Shown here in pieces: positions 31,757 through 39,911 of a DNA stretch of 64,000 nucleotides. A program made the position numbers and the translations under genes. Under the pieces are notes generated by a model. That model was not told the DNA's origin. It made no database searches and saw only the letters and a program-made list of their open reading frames with translations. Position 1 is the stretch's first letter; each line of letters starts with the position of its first letter. Source of the stretch: Pseudohongiella sp. (lineage in GTDB: Bacteria; Pseudomonadota; Gammaproteobacteria; Pseudomonadales; Pseudohongiellaceae); assembly GCA_030651695.1 (NCBI GenBank), contig JAUSCD010000004.1, positions 62,001-126,000 of the forward strand, in the 5' to 3' direction.

Positions 31757-32008
31757 CGCGCCGCTTTATATTGCGCCCGAATACCCAGCCAACCACCTCC
31801 GTCAGGTCAAAACAGTCCTGGTGCGGTGTCTGCTGCGGCAAGAATCGCAGGTCTTGCCTGATAAACGGTTCGTATACGCGTAGCAGGTAATTCTGATCGG
31901 AACGGTAATTAGAGCGCCCGGGCACTGGGTTAACGCTGGCCGGGCAAACAATAAACCTGAAAAAACGTTATAAAACTGCCTTTTCTTACTACTACGGAGA
32001 CACGGCGA
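31757..32008 (+). other. Long, structured 5' leader of the cox operon
   Basis: No convincing gene in this stretch. Two stem-loops stand out. GGCAAGA (31837-31843) pairs with TCTTGCC (31852-31858), and GCCCGG (31916-31921) pairs with CCGGGC (31940-31945). Neither is followed by a T-run. It could be an untranslated leader with cis-regulatory structure, or simply spacer. The coxB ribosome-binding site region is ACGGAGACA at 31994-32002. Confidence 0.35.
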
Positions 32009-33157
32009 ATGTTGTCGAAAGCAAAGCTGTGGTTAAGCCTTGCGCTCGGTACTCTGATATTCTGGAGTGCGGGTCTGCATGCAGCCTGGGACTTGAATAT
32101 GCCCAGGGGCGTAACCCAAATGAGTCGAGATACCTATGACCTTCACATGACCATTTTCTGGTGGTGTGTTGCGATTGGTGTTGTTGTGTTTGGGGCCATG
32201 TTGTGGTCCATCATCAATCACAGGAAATCAAAAGGTGTGCAGCCTGCGACCTTCCACGAAAGCACTAAAGTGGAAATCGTCTGGACACTGATCCCGTTCC
32301 TGATTCTGATTGCGATGGCAATTCCTGCAACCCGCGTGCTGACAGCCGCGTACGATACCACTGAGTCTGAGCTGGATATCCAGATCATCGGTTACCAGTG
32401 GCGTTGGGAATATCGTTACATGCGCGAGAGCATGGACGAGGAAGAAGTATCCTTCTTCAGCGTTCTTTCTACGTCTCGTGAAGAAATCAATAATGATGTC
32501 GAGAAAGGCGAAAACTACCTCCTGGAAGTTGACCGCCCTCTGGTTATCCCCACTAACACCAAGGTCCGTTTCCTGATGACGTCAGCAGACGTGATACACG
32601 CCTGGTGGGTGCCTGATTTCGCAATCAAGAAAGACACTATCCCCGGCTTTATCAATGAGACCTGGGTGATTGTTGAAGAGCCTGGCATTTATCGTGGTCA
32701 GTGTGCAGAACTGTGTGGCATGGATCACGGCTTTATGCCCATCGAAGTGCATGCTCTTGAGCGCGCCGACTACGATGCCTGGTATGCGCAGCAGCAGGAA
32801 AATGTACGTCAGATCCAACAACTGGCCGGCTCTGCGATTACCATGCAAGACGCCATGGCTCAAGGTGAGCAGATCTACAATCGTAACTGCGTAGCGTGCC
32901 ATCAAGCCGGTGGTGTGGGCATGCCTCCGGTATTCCCGGCAATTGCTGGCAGCGCCAAGGCGACTGGCGATGTTGCGGTGACCATGGAGACACTGGTTCA
33001 CGGTGTTCCGGGAACGGCAATGGCTGCCTACGGCCGACAACTGAATCCGATTGAGCTGGCTTCGATTATCACTTATGTGCGCAATGCCTACGGCAATAGC
33101 ACTGGTGATCTGGTTCAGCCTGCTGATGTCAACGCATATATTCAAGAAGGACAGTAA
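32009..33157 (+). CDS. coxB: Cytochrome c oxidase subunit II with fused cytochrome c (CoxB/CtaC)
   Basis: Receives electrons through CuA and passes them to subunit I. 382 residues: signal peptide (cleavage near residues 24-26), two membrane helices (about 47-70 and 92-112), and the CuA domain with its first histidine in DVIHAWW and the CxExCxxxHxxM site CAELCGMDHGFM near 232. A C-terminal cytochrome c domain has CVACH near residue 294, with a methionine ligand candidate in PGTAMAAYG. The fused heme domain makes this a caa3-like subunit. It heads coxB-coxA-ctaG-coxC. Confidence 0.95.
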   Translation: MLSKAKLWLSLALGTLIFWSAGLHAAWDLNMPRGVTQMSRDTYDLHMTIFWWCVAIGVVVFGAMLWSIINHRKSKGVQPATFHESTKVEIVWTLIPFLILIAMAIPATRVLTAAYDTTESELDIQIIGYQWRWEYRYMRESMDEEEVSFFSVLSTSREEINNDVEKGENYLLEVDRPLVIPTNTKVRFLMTSADVIHAWWVPDFAIKKDTIPGFINETWVIVEEPGIYRGQCAELCGMDHGFMPIEVHALERADYDAWYAQQQENVRQIQQLAGSAITMQDAMAQGEQIYNRNCVACHQAGGVGMPPVFPAIAGSAKATGDVAVTMETLVHGVPGTAMAAYGRQLNPIELASIITYVRNAYGNSTGDLVQPADVNAYIQEGQ

Positions 33158-33162
33158 TAACC

Positions 33163-34743
33163 ATGAGCGCACACGATCATCATCACGGCCCTGCTAAAGG
33201 CTTATCGCGATGGTTGTATACTACCAACCATAAAGATATCGGCAGCATGTACCTGTGGTTCAGCTTTGCAATGTTCCTGCTGGGCGGTACGTTCGCCCTG
33301 GTCATTCGCGCAGAGCTGTTCCAACCTGGTCTGCAGTTTGTTGAACCTAACTTTTTCAACCAGATGACCACTATGCATGGTCTGGTGATGGTATTCGGTG
33401 CGGTTATGCCTGCATTCGTAGGCCTCGCCAACTGGATGATTCCTCTCATGATCGGCGCACCGGATATGGCGTTGCCGCGTATGAATAACTGGAGCTTCTG
33501 GATTCTGCCATTTGCATTTGCAATGCTGGTCTCCACACTGTTCATGGAAGGCGGCGGGCCCAACTTTGGTTGGACCTTCTACGCTCCATTGTCGACGACA
33601 TATGCACCGGCATCAGTGACGTTCTTCATATTCGCAGTACACATCATGGGTGCGTCCTCGATTATGGGATCGATCAATGTGATCGCGACCATTCTGAACA
33701 TGCGTGCCCCCGGCATGACACTGATGAAGATGCCTCTGTTCGTATGGACATGGTTGATTACGGCGTATCTGTTGATCGCTGTTATGCCAGTTCTGGCCGG
33801 CGTGGTTACCATGATGCTGTTTGATATCCACTTCGGCACCAGCTTCTTCAGCGCTGCAGGTGGCGGTGACCCGGTTCTGTTCCAGCACTTGTTCTGGTTC
33901 TTCGGTCACCCTGAAGTTTACATCATGATTCTGCCGGCATTCGGTATCGTCTCTGCCATCATCCCGACTTTCGCCCGCAAGCGTCTGTTTGGTTATGACT
34001 CAATGGTTTACGCTACTGCATCCATTGCATTCCTGTCCTTCATTGTATGGGCGCACCACATGTTCACAGTAGGCATGCCCCTGGCCGGCCAGCTGTTCTT
34101 CATGTACGCAACCATGCTGATTGCGGTGCCAACAGGTGTGAAAGTATTCAACTGGGTTGCAACCATGTTCCGTGGCGCAATGACTTTTGAAACGCCCATG
34201 TTGTTCGCGATTGCATTTGTGGTTCTGTTTACTTTGGGTGGTTTCACCGGCGTTATGCTGGCGATTACACCGGCTGACTTCCAGTATCACGACACCTACT
34301 TCGTGGTGGCACATTTCCACTACGTTCTGGTACCTGGCGCTGTGTTCTCCCTGATGGCGGCTGCTTACTACTGGCTGCCAAAGTGGACGGGTTACATGTA
34401 TGACGAGACCCTGGGCAAGCTGCACTTCTGGCTGTCCTTTATCGGCGTGAACCTGCTGTTCTTCCCGCAGCACTTCCTGGGTCTGGCCGGTATGCCGCGT
34501 CGTATTCCTGACTACGCCTTGCAGTTCGCCAACTTCAACTGGATCTCCAGTGTGGGCGGTTTCCTGTTCGGTTTCTCCCAGCTGATTCTGCTGTTTGTTG
34601 TCATCAAGTGTATTAAAGGTGGCAAGAAAGCAACGGCACAGGTTTGGGAAGGTGCACAGGGTCTGGAATGGACAGTGCCTTCACCGGCGCCTTACCACAC
34701 CTTTGAGACACCACCAGATCCATCGTTGATCAAAGCGCAGTAA
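33163..34743 (+). CDS. coxA: Cytochrome c oxidase subunit I (CoxA/CtaD)
   Basis: Catalytic subunit: low-spin heme, high-spin heme and CuB, reducing O2 and pumping protons across the inner membrane. 526 residues with 12 predicted helices. The FFGHPEVYIMILPAFG segment contains CuB His, the D-channel glutamate of the A1 class and the cross-linked tyrosine. WAHHMFTVGMP gives two further CuB histidines, and HDTYFVVAHFHYVL the heme histidines. It starts 5 bases after coxB. Assembly genes follow directly. Confidence 0.98.
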   Translation: MSAHDHHHGPAKGLSRWLYTTNHKDIGSMYLWFSFAMFLLGGTFALVIRAELFQPGLQFVEPNFFNQMTTMHGLVMVFGAVMPAFVGLANWMIPLMIGAPDMALPRMNNWSFWILPFAFAMLVSTLFMEGGGPNFGWTFYAPLSTTYAPASVTFFIFAVHIMGASSIMGSINVIATILNMRAPGMTLMKMPLFVWTWLITAYLLIAVMPVLAGVVTMMLFDIHFGTSFFSAAGGGDPVLFQHLFWFFGHPEVYIMILPAFGIVSAIIPTFARKRLFGYDSMVYATASIAFLSFIVWAHHMFTVGMPLAGQLFFMYATMLIAVPTGVKVFNWVATMFRGAMTFETPMLFAIAFVVLFTLGGFTGVMLAITPADFQYHDTYFVVAHFHYVLVPGAVFSLMAAAYYWLPKWTGYMYDETLGKLHFWLSFIGVNLLFFPQHFLGLAGMPRRIPDYALQFANFNWISSVGGFLFGFSQLILLFVVIKCIKGGKKATAQVWEGAQGLEWTVPSPAPYHTFETPPDPSLIKAQ

Positions 34744-34813
34744 TTAAGAGCACAGTAATTTAAGGTGAGATAAATCCGCAGAGTCTTTTGACAGCAGTAT
34801 CGGAGAAATGACC

Positions 34814-35383
34814 ATGAGTAACGACGTAACATCCACGAATAACAAGAAAATAGTCAAAAAACTGTTGTTAGGTGTTGTTGGTATGTTCGCATTCGGTTGG
34901 GCTCTGATACCGCTGTATGACGTGATCTGCGACATCACTGGACTGAACGGCAAGACCGGCGGTCGGGTTGAAGTGGCCGAAGCTGGATTACTGATTGATG
35001 AAGATCGTCAGGTGACAGTGCAGTTTATGGCACACCATAATGCTGAAATGGGCTGGGTGTTCGAGCCGTCAGTTGCGCAGGTAACTGTTCGTCCGGGCGA
35101 AGTCAGTGTTGTAAGTTATCGCGTGACCAATCCAAGAACCACTTTGATGGTTGGTCAGGCGATCCCTAGCGTGGCACCTAACGCAGCTGCCGCGCACTTG
35201 AACAAGATTGAGTGCTTCTGTTTTGAAGAGCAGTTGCTGCAACCCGGTGAATCTGCCGATATGCCAATTCGCTTTTTTGTTGATCCGAACCTGCCGGCCA
35301 GTATCAGCAAACTGACACTGTCGTACACCTTGTATGACATTACAGAAAAAAGTGGCAAGGCCCAGGCTGTTGCCGTCAGGTAA
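34814..35383 (+). CDS. ctaG: Cytochrome c oxidase assembly protein CtaG (Cox11 family)
   Basis: Inner-membrane copper chaperone that delivers copper to CuB of subunit I. 189 residues: one N-terminal membrane helix (about 14-32) and a periplasmic immunoglobulin-like domain with the copper-binding CFCF motif in KIECFCFEEQLL. Two ATGs lie six bases apart. The second (34814) is chosen because GGAGA (34802-34806) is then correctly spaced. It lies between coxA and coxC as in Pseudomonas. Confidence 0.95.
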   Translation: MSNDVTSTNNKKIVKKLLLGVVGMFAFGWALIPLYDVICDITGLNGKTGGRVEVAEAGLLIDEDRQVTVQFMAHHNAEMGWVFEPSVAQVTVRPGEVSVVSYRVTNPRTTLMVGQAIPSVAPNAAAAHLNKIECFCFEEQLLQPGESADMPIRFFVDPNLPASISKLTLSYTLYDITEKSGKAQAVAVR

Positions 35384-35417
35384 ACGAGAATAATACTGTT
35401 ATTTTTGGAGAGATAAG

Positions 35418-36344
35418 ATGGCCAGCGAAAGCTCCCATAGCGTTTATTACGTACCGGAACAAAGCAAGTTTCCGTTCTTTGCATCAATTGGATTGTTCCT
35501 GACTGTATTTGGTCTTGGCAACATTCTGAATGACATCGCCGCCGGTTCGCCGGTCATGGGCTCAACAGGAATTGCTTTGACGGGTTTTACAATCCTGTCG
35601 GTAATCCTGTTTAACTGGTTTGCAACGGTCATTCGTGAAAACCACGCAGGCCTTAACAACGATCAACTCAAGCGTTCCTACGTATGGGGCATGGGCTGGT
35701 TCATATTCTCGGAAGTTATGTTCTTTGCTGCATTCTTCGGCGCGTTATTCTATGTCCGTCAGCTGGCGGTGCCCTGGATCGGTGGTGAAGGCGCTAAAGG
35801 CATTACTGGTGATGTGTTGTGGCCTGAGTTCCAGGCAGCATGGCCATTGCTGGTAAATCCGGACCCTACCCTCTTCACGAACCCGCATGACGGGTTGAAT
35901 GTCAAAGAGTGGACTCCGGGTTTCTTTGCCGGCTACCTGCCTTTCTGGAATACCGTAATTCTGATTACATCCTCTGTAACGCTGCACTATGCACACGTTG
36001 CTTTGAAGGCTGAAAACCGTAAACGTCTTATTCAGTGGATGGTTGTGACTGTATCGCTGGGTCTCATATTCCTGGGACTGCAGGCTTTGGAATATATAGA
36101 AGCTTACGGCCATTATGGTATTACGCTTAACTCCGGCATTTACGGTTCAACATTTTTCCTGTTGACGGGTTTCCACGGTTTCCACGTAACGCTGGGTACC
36201 TTTATGCTGATCGTGATGCTATTACGATGCATTAAAGGGCATTTCAAGCCTGACGACCATTTTGGTTTTGAAGCAACTGCCTGGTACTGGCACTTTGTTG
36301 ACGTGGTATGGGTAGGACTGTTTATATTTGTTTACTGCCTGTAA
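35418..36344 (+). CDS. coxC: Cytochrome c oxidase subunit III
   Basis: Non-catalytic membrane subunit that stabilises proton uptake. 308 residues, seven predicted helices, with the family blocks GWFIFSEVMFFAAFFGALFY, TGFHGFHVTLG and the C-terminal AWYWHFVDVVWVGLFIFVY. GGAGAG lies just before the ATG. It is the last gene of the plus-strand set; an intrinsic terminator follows 36 bases later. Confidence 0.97.
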   Translation: MASESSHSVYYVPEQSKFPFFASIGLFLTVFGLGNILNDIAAGSPVMGSTGIALTGFTILSVILFNWFATVIRENHAGLNNDQLKRSYVWGMGWFIFSEVMFFAAFFGALFYVRQLAVPWIGGEGAKGITGDVLWPEFQAAWPLLVNPDPTLFTNPHDGLNVKEWTPGFFAGYLPFWNTVILITSSVTLHYAHVALKAENRKRLIQWMVVTVSLGLIFLGLQALEYIEAYGHYGITLNSGIYGSTFFLLTGFHGFHVTLGTFMLIVMLLRCIKGHFKPDDHFGFEATAWYWHFVDVVWVGLFIFVYCL

Positions 36345-36379
36345 GCGACAGGAAGTCGGACAGTAATAAAATAAAAGGG

Positions 36380-36412
36380 ACGGCTCGCAATACTATTGCG
36401 AGCCGTTTCTTT
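36380..36412 (+). terminator. Intrinsic terminator after coxC
   Basis: A perfect 12-bp stem, ACGGCTCGCAAT (36380-36391) with ATTGCGAGCCGT (36395-36406), 3-base loop, followed by a T-rich run (TTCTTTTT). Confidence 0.92.
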
Positions 36413-36458
36413 TTATCAAGGGACCAGGTTTGCACACAGTCTGTGGAAGCGCGCCAAA

Positions 36459-36665
36459 TTAATTCCAGGGCGTCTGAAAGTTCAGTTGTCCTGTAGTCAA
36501 GCCGTAGAAAACACAAATCATAAGAATTACAGCCAGGGTGACTCTGACGCCCAAAGCATACATGACGCGTTTGGACCTGCCTTTGTCTTTGTAAAAAAAT
36601 ACAAAACCGGTAATCAAACTGATCACGATCGCAACTAACAATAGAACAATGACAGTTCTTAACAT
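36459..36665 (-). CDS. Twin-transmembrane DUF2909-type protein
   Basis: 68-residue membrane protein of two hydrophobic helices (about 2-22 and 37-58) joined by a basic loop (YKDKGRSKRVMYALGVR). Size, topology and position, on the opposite strand between subunit III and SURF1, match the DUF2909 family found beside cytochrome oxidase genes in Pseudomonas. The start is taken at 36665 (MLRTVIVLLL). Function is unknown; a role in oxidase assembly is only suggested by position. Confidence 0.8.
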   Translation of the reverse strand: MLRTVIVLLLVAIVISLITGFVFFYKDKGRSKRVMYALGVRVTLAVILMICVFYGLTTGQLNFQTPWN

Positions 36666-36724
36666 GATATGCCCAGCCAACGGTTAAAACCGCATCATAA
36701 CAGATGACAACGAGGCGCTAAACC

Positions 36725-37462
36725 TTGCACGAGCCAACAAGCAAACTGTCAGGTAGGAAGTTCAAATTCAACTGGGGTATGACGCTTTTCACTCTGGCGT
36801 TGTTTCCGTTGTTGATCAGCTTCGGTTTCTGGCAACTGGAGCGTGAGCAGCAGAAGACACAACTTCAAAAGCAGTATGATGAGCGCGCATTGGCGACGCC
36901 GCGTAATGAAGCTGAAATTGACTGGAACAATCCGGATCTGGGCTGGACTCCGGTTACGGCTGAAGGGCGTTTTGATTCCGCCCGGCAGTTCATGCTCGAT
37001 AACAGAATTCTTGATTCAAAGGTTGGATATGAAATCATCACGCCATTTGTGACTGACTCCGGAACAATTCTTATAAACCGTGGCTGGGTTAGTCAGGGTT
37101 CAACCAGAGCAGAAATTCCCGAGCTTGGAGTGAGTGAGGCAACGTTGACGATTAGTGGTCATATTTATGTGCCCGATGGTGACGCGTTTGTACTTGGATC
37201 AGATTCCTCTTCTGTGCAAGGGTGGCCGAAATTGATACAAAAAATAGATCCCGAGCAAATGGCGCTTAGTCTTGGCAGCACAAACGTAAAGCCTTTTGTT
37301 GTGAGGCTGACAGGAAACTCACAAGGCGTACTTCAAACCAATTGGGCTGCAATCAGCATGCGCCCGGAAACGCATCGTGCGTACGCAGTGCAGTGGTTCA
37401 CTATGGCTGCTGTACTGCTATTTCTTTACATTATGTTCAGTTTTAGAAAACCGGAGAATTGA
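36725..37462 (+). CDS. SURF1 family cytochrome oxidase biogenesis protein
   Basis: Assembly factor implicated in heme insertion into subunit I. 245 residues with the typical two-helix topology: helix one ALFPLLISFGFWQLERE (about 25-40) and helix two near the C-terminus (WFTMAAVLLFLYIMFSF), enclosing a periplasmic domain with ILINRGWVSQGS. The initiator is probably the TTG at 36725, with GAGG about 10 bases upstream. The next methionine (codon 19) would remove the basic cytoplasmic tail. The next gene starts one base after its stop. Confidence 0.9.
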   Translation: MHEPTSKLSGRKFKFNWGMTLFTLALFPLLISFGFWQLEREQQKTQLQKQYDERALATPRNEAEIDWNNPDLGWTPVTAEGRFDSARQFMLDNRILDSKVGYEIITPFVTDSGTILINRGWVSQGSTRAEIPELGVSEATLTISGHIYVPDGDAFVLGSDSSSVQGWPKLIQKIDPEQMALSLGSTNVKPFVVRLTGNSQGVLQTNWAAISMRPETHRAYAVQWFTMAAVLLFLYIMFSFRKPEN

Positions 37463-37463
37463 A

Positions 37464-38114
37464 ATGCAAGACACTACACGAAGCAAGCTCAAGCTGGCTT
37501 TCCTGCTATTGATCGCATTTGTTCCAATCACGATGGCAACCTTTGCGTATCGATCAGCAATGGAGAACGGGGGATTTGGAGCTACCGTCAACAAAGGCAA
37601 CTTCATTTTGCCGCCCGCTGACATTACTGATCTCGCAATGACGGATGCAGACGGAAACGCTATGTTCCGCAGTTTCGAGGAAATCATCGCTGAAATAGCA
37701 AACGACGACGACTACGTCGCGCAGCCCTGGCTGATGGTCTATCTGACGGGCACGGACTGCGACGTAAGTTGCAGAGACCGGATACATCTACTGAGGCAGA
37801 TGCATATTACCTTGGGTAAAAATCAGCCACGCGTTAGACGGTACTATCTGAATGCTACAGGCGAACAATTACCTCAGGAAACCGCCGGCTATTTCCGTGA
37901 AGAATATCCAAGCATGGGTATCGCCCATGGCAGCCGCGAACTGATTCTAAGGAATTTTTCCGAACAAGGTATCAGTCTGGATCTTGAAAATAACTCATAT
38001 GTGTTTTTTGTCGACCCGGTTGGCAATGTGATGATGTACTACGAGCCACGTCACACCATCGAGGAAATTAAATCAGATCTCCAGCGTTTGCTGAGCCTGT
38101 CCAGTCTGGGTTAA
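37464..38114 (+). CDS. Membrane-anchored thioredoxin-fold-like protein with CxxxC motif
   Basis: 216 residues: N-terminal membrane anchor (about 11-28) and a periplasmic domain containing TGTDCDVSCRDR, a CxxxC pair at C99/C103 placed after a hydrophobic strand (WLMVYLTG) as in Sco proteins. The C-terminal VFFVDPVGNVMMYY resembles the Sco strand FLIDHSGNI, but the copper-ligand histidine is missing. Homologous genes of unknown function follow SURF1 in Pseudomonas oxidase clusters. A redox role in CuA-site maturation is plausible but inferred. A strong terminator follows. Confidence 0.7.
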   Translation: MQDTTRSKLKLAFLLLIAFVPITMATFAYRSAMENGGFGATVNKGNFILPPADITDLAMTDADGNAMFRSFEEIIAEIANDDDYVAQPWLMVYLTGTDCDVSCRDRIHLLRQMHITLGKNQPRVRRYYLNATGEQLPQETAGYFREEYPSMGIAHGSRELILRNFSEQGISLDLENNSYVFFVDPVGNVMMYYEPRHTIEEIKSDLQRLLSLSSLG

Positions 38115-38139
38115 CGCTCAGGTTACCCAATACAAAAAA

Positions 38140-38175
38140 GGGCCGTACTTATTATAGAAGTACGGCCCTCTTTTT
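38140..38175. terminator. Bidirectional intrinsic terminator between the two oxidase clusters
   Basis: GGGCCGTACTT (38140-38150) pairs perfectly with AAGTACGGCCC (38158-38168), with a 7-base loop. An A-run precedes and TCTTTTT follows, so it works on both strands and ends both convergent operons. The T-run overlaps the stop codon of the minus-strand gene. Confidence 0.93.
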
Positions 38176-38524
38176 AATGTGAAACGTGCAGCGGAGTCGC
38201 GTTTGCGTCCTGCCCGAAATATTGAACACGGGCAGACTCAGTGTAGTTTCCCTCAATAGCCATAAAAAATATCAACAGCAGAAGAATACTGGGCGGTCCA
38301 AGAATAGTCATAGCAAGGGCCATTCTCTCCCACATGACATGCATGAAGATCGCCAGAATGAAACCGGCTTTCAGCGTCATAAATACTAAAACAAGAGTCC
38401 ACCGCATAGGACCCTGCACATCGAAGTAGTCCACCATGTAGCTGAAGATACTGAGCACAAACAGCAGTATCCAGATTTTCAGATAAATCCCCAGGGGATG
38501 TTGTTGGCCGCTTGCTGATGCCAT
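38174..38524 (-). CDS. Cytochrome c oxidase subunit IV family protein
   Basis: 116 residues, three hydrophobic helices (about 14-35, 43-66, 75-92) with the TLKAGFILAIFMHVMWER block typical of prokaryotic COX4 proteins. Last gene of the minus-strand oxidase operon. The subunit is thought to help fold or stabilise subunit I. Confidence 0.85.
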   Translation of the reverse strand: MASASGQQHPLGIYLKIWILLFVLSIFSYMVDYFDVQGPMRWTLVLVFMTLKAGFILAIFMHVMWERMALAMTILGPPSILLLLIFFMAIEGNYTESARVQYFGQDANATPLHVSH

Positions 38525-38559
38525 ATCAAAAACTCCGTCTATGTCTCGCCGTTACCGGA

Positions 38560-39246
38560 TTAAAGTAGATAGAAAAAAGCAAAAATGAAAACCCACACCA
38601 GATCAACAAAGTGCCAATACAGGCCGGTGATCTCTACAATTTCGTAACCTTTCTTTTCGTAATCACCACGCCAGACTTTTCTGGCAACAACAAGCAGATA
38701 AATAACGCCGGCGGATACATGCAATCCGTGAAAACCGGTCACCATATAAAATACAGATCCGAACTGGGGTGCTCCCCATGGATTACCCCACGGCCTCACG
38801 CCGTAACCTATAAGTTTGGACCACTCGAATACCTGCATGCCGACAAAGGTTGCCCCCAAAGCTGCAGTTGCAACCATAAGCCAAACAGTTTTCTGCCGGT
38901 CTCTTCGATATCCATAATTCACTGCCAGTGCCATGGTTCCGCTACTGGTGATCAGTACGAAAGTCATGATCGCAATCAGAATAAGTGGAATAGGTTCGCT
39001 TCCGAAAAACGACAAAGCAAATACTTCGGTGGCTAGCGGCCATGGTTCAGCAGTAGAAATACGTACGGTCATATATCCGACTAGAAAGCAGGAAAATATG
39101 AACGTATCGCTGACGAGGAAAATCCACATCATGGCCTTTCCCCAAGGCACATTGTAAGTCTGTTTGTCAGCAGACCAGTCTTTTACAAAACCCGTCAGTC
39201 CCTCCGGATTGGAGTCCTGAGTATCAATCGTGCTGGTTTGACTCAT
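38560..39246 (-). CDS. Cytochrome c oxidase subunit III of the second oxidase
   Basis: 228 residues with COX3 features: GKAMMWIFLVSDTFIFSCFL near the N-terminus, FYMVTGFHGLHVSAG, and the C-terminal ITGLYWHFVDLVWVFIFAFFY. It follows another, more divergent COX3-like gene. This copy is the more canonical of the two, so it is likely the true subunit III. Confidence 0.93.
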   Translation of the reverse strand: MSQTSTIDTQDSNPEGLTGFVKDWSADKQTYNVPWGKAMMWIFLVSDTFIFSCFLVGYMTVRISTAEPWPLATEVFALSFFGSEPIPLILIAIMTFVLITSSGTMALAVNYGYRRDRQKTVWLMVATAALGATFVGMQVFEWSKLIGYGVRPWGNPWGAPQFGSVFYMVTGFHGLHVSAGVIYLLVVARKVWRGDYEKKGYEIVEITGLYWHFVDLVWVFIFAFFYLL

Positions 39247-39284
39247 AATCTTTTCCTGGTTGTTAAGGTCAAAAGGTTACGCAC

Positions 39285-39911
39285 TCAAGTATTAGCGAGC
39301 AGGAAGAACAACCCCACCCAAACGAGAAGCAGGAAGTGCCAGTAGATCGCGCAAAGATTCATGCTTAATCTGATGTCATCCGCGTCAAATTTTTGTGCCA
39401 GTCTGATGCCTGCTTTACTCCATACCCAAAGTCCACCTGACAGGTGGGCTATATGAACCGCAGTGAGAAGATAAAAAAATGAGTTGGCCGGATTTCCGCG
39501 AACGCTATGGCCAGCCGCCCCCAGATCAACCCATACCTGATATTGACCGATGATAAACGCAACCGCCAACAGACCGCCGATAACAAACAATAGGCCTGAG
39601 CCACGAAATAAACTCAGCACCTCTTCCTTACGGGACCTGAACACAGCAGCTTGCAGAAAAACGCTACTTAAAACGAGTGCAGCAGTATTCGTCCAAAGTT
39701 GAGCCGGTGTTGCCAATGGAACCCAGTCTCCTACTTGCATCCGTATGTAATACGAAACAAGAAACAAGGAAAACAGAACACTGGCGATTATCAGTAAAAC
39801 CGTCAAAGCAACCCGCTCGTTAGGCACATTAAATACAGGCTTGCTTTCTATCCCGTCAGGGAGTCCGACGTTATCCCAGGGCTTGTTTGTAACATCCCGA
39901 TAGAGACTCAT
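39285..39911 (-). CDS. Second, divergent subunit III-like membrane protein
   Basis: 208 residues, five or so helices. The C-terminal half resembles COX3 (FFYLLTAVHIAHLSGGLWV; LCAIYWHFLLLVWVGLFFLL), while the N-terminal half is poorly conserved. Its start overlaps the subunit I stop by 4 bases (ATGA). Paired COX3-type genes occur in some caa3-type clusters, where one probably supplies the extra helices. It might have a structural rather than proton-uptake role. Confidence 0.82.
   Translation of the reverse strand: MSLYRDVTNKPWDNVGLPDGIESKPVFNVPNERVALTVLLIIASVLFSLFLVSYYIRMQVGDWVPLATPAQLWTNTAALVLSSVFLQAAVFRSRKEEVLSLFRGSGLLFVIGGLLAVAFIIGQYQVWVDLGAAGHSVRGNPANSFFYLLTAVHIAHLSGGLWVWSKAGIRLAQKFDADDIRLSMNLCAIYWHFLLLVWVGLFFLLANT

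Noticed and set aside
31659-31925. An 88-codon open frame on the minus strand in the prlC-coxB gap
   Set aside because: No recognisable motif, no ribosome-binding site, and it lies across the cox promoter and leader; likely chance.
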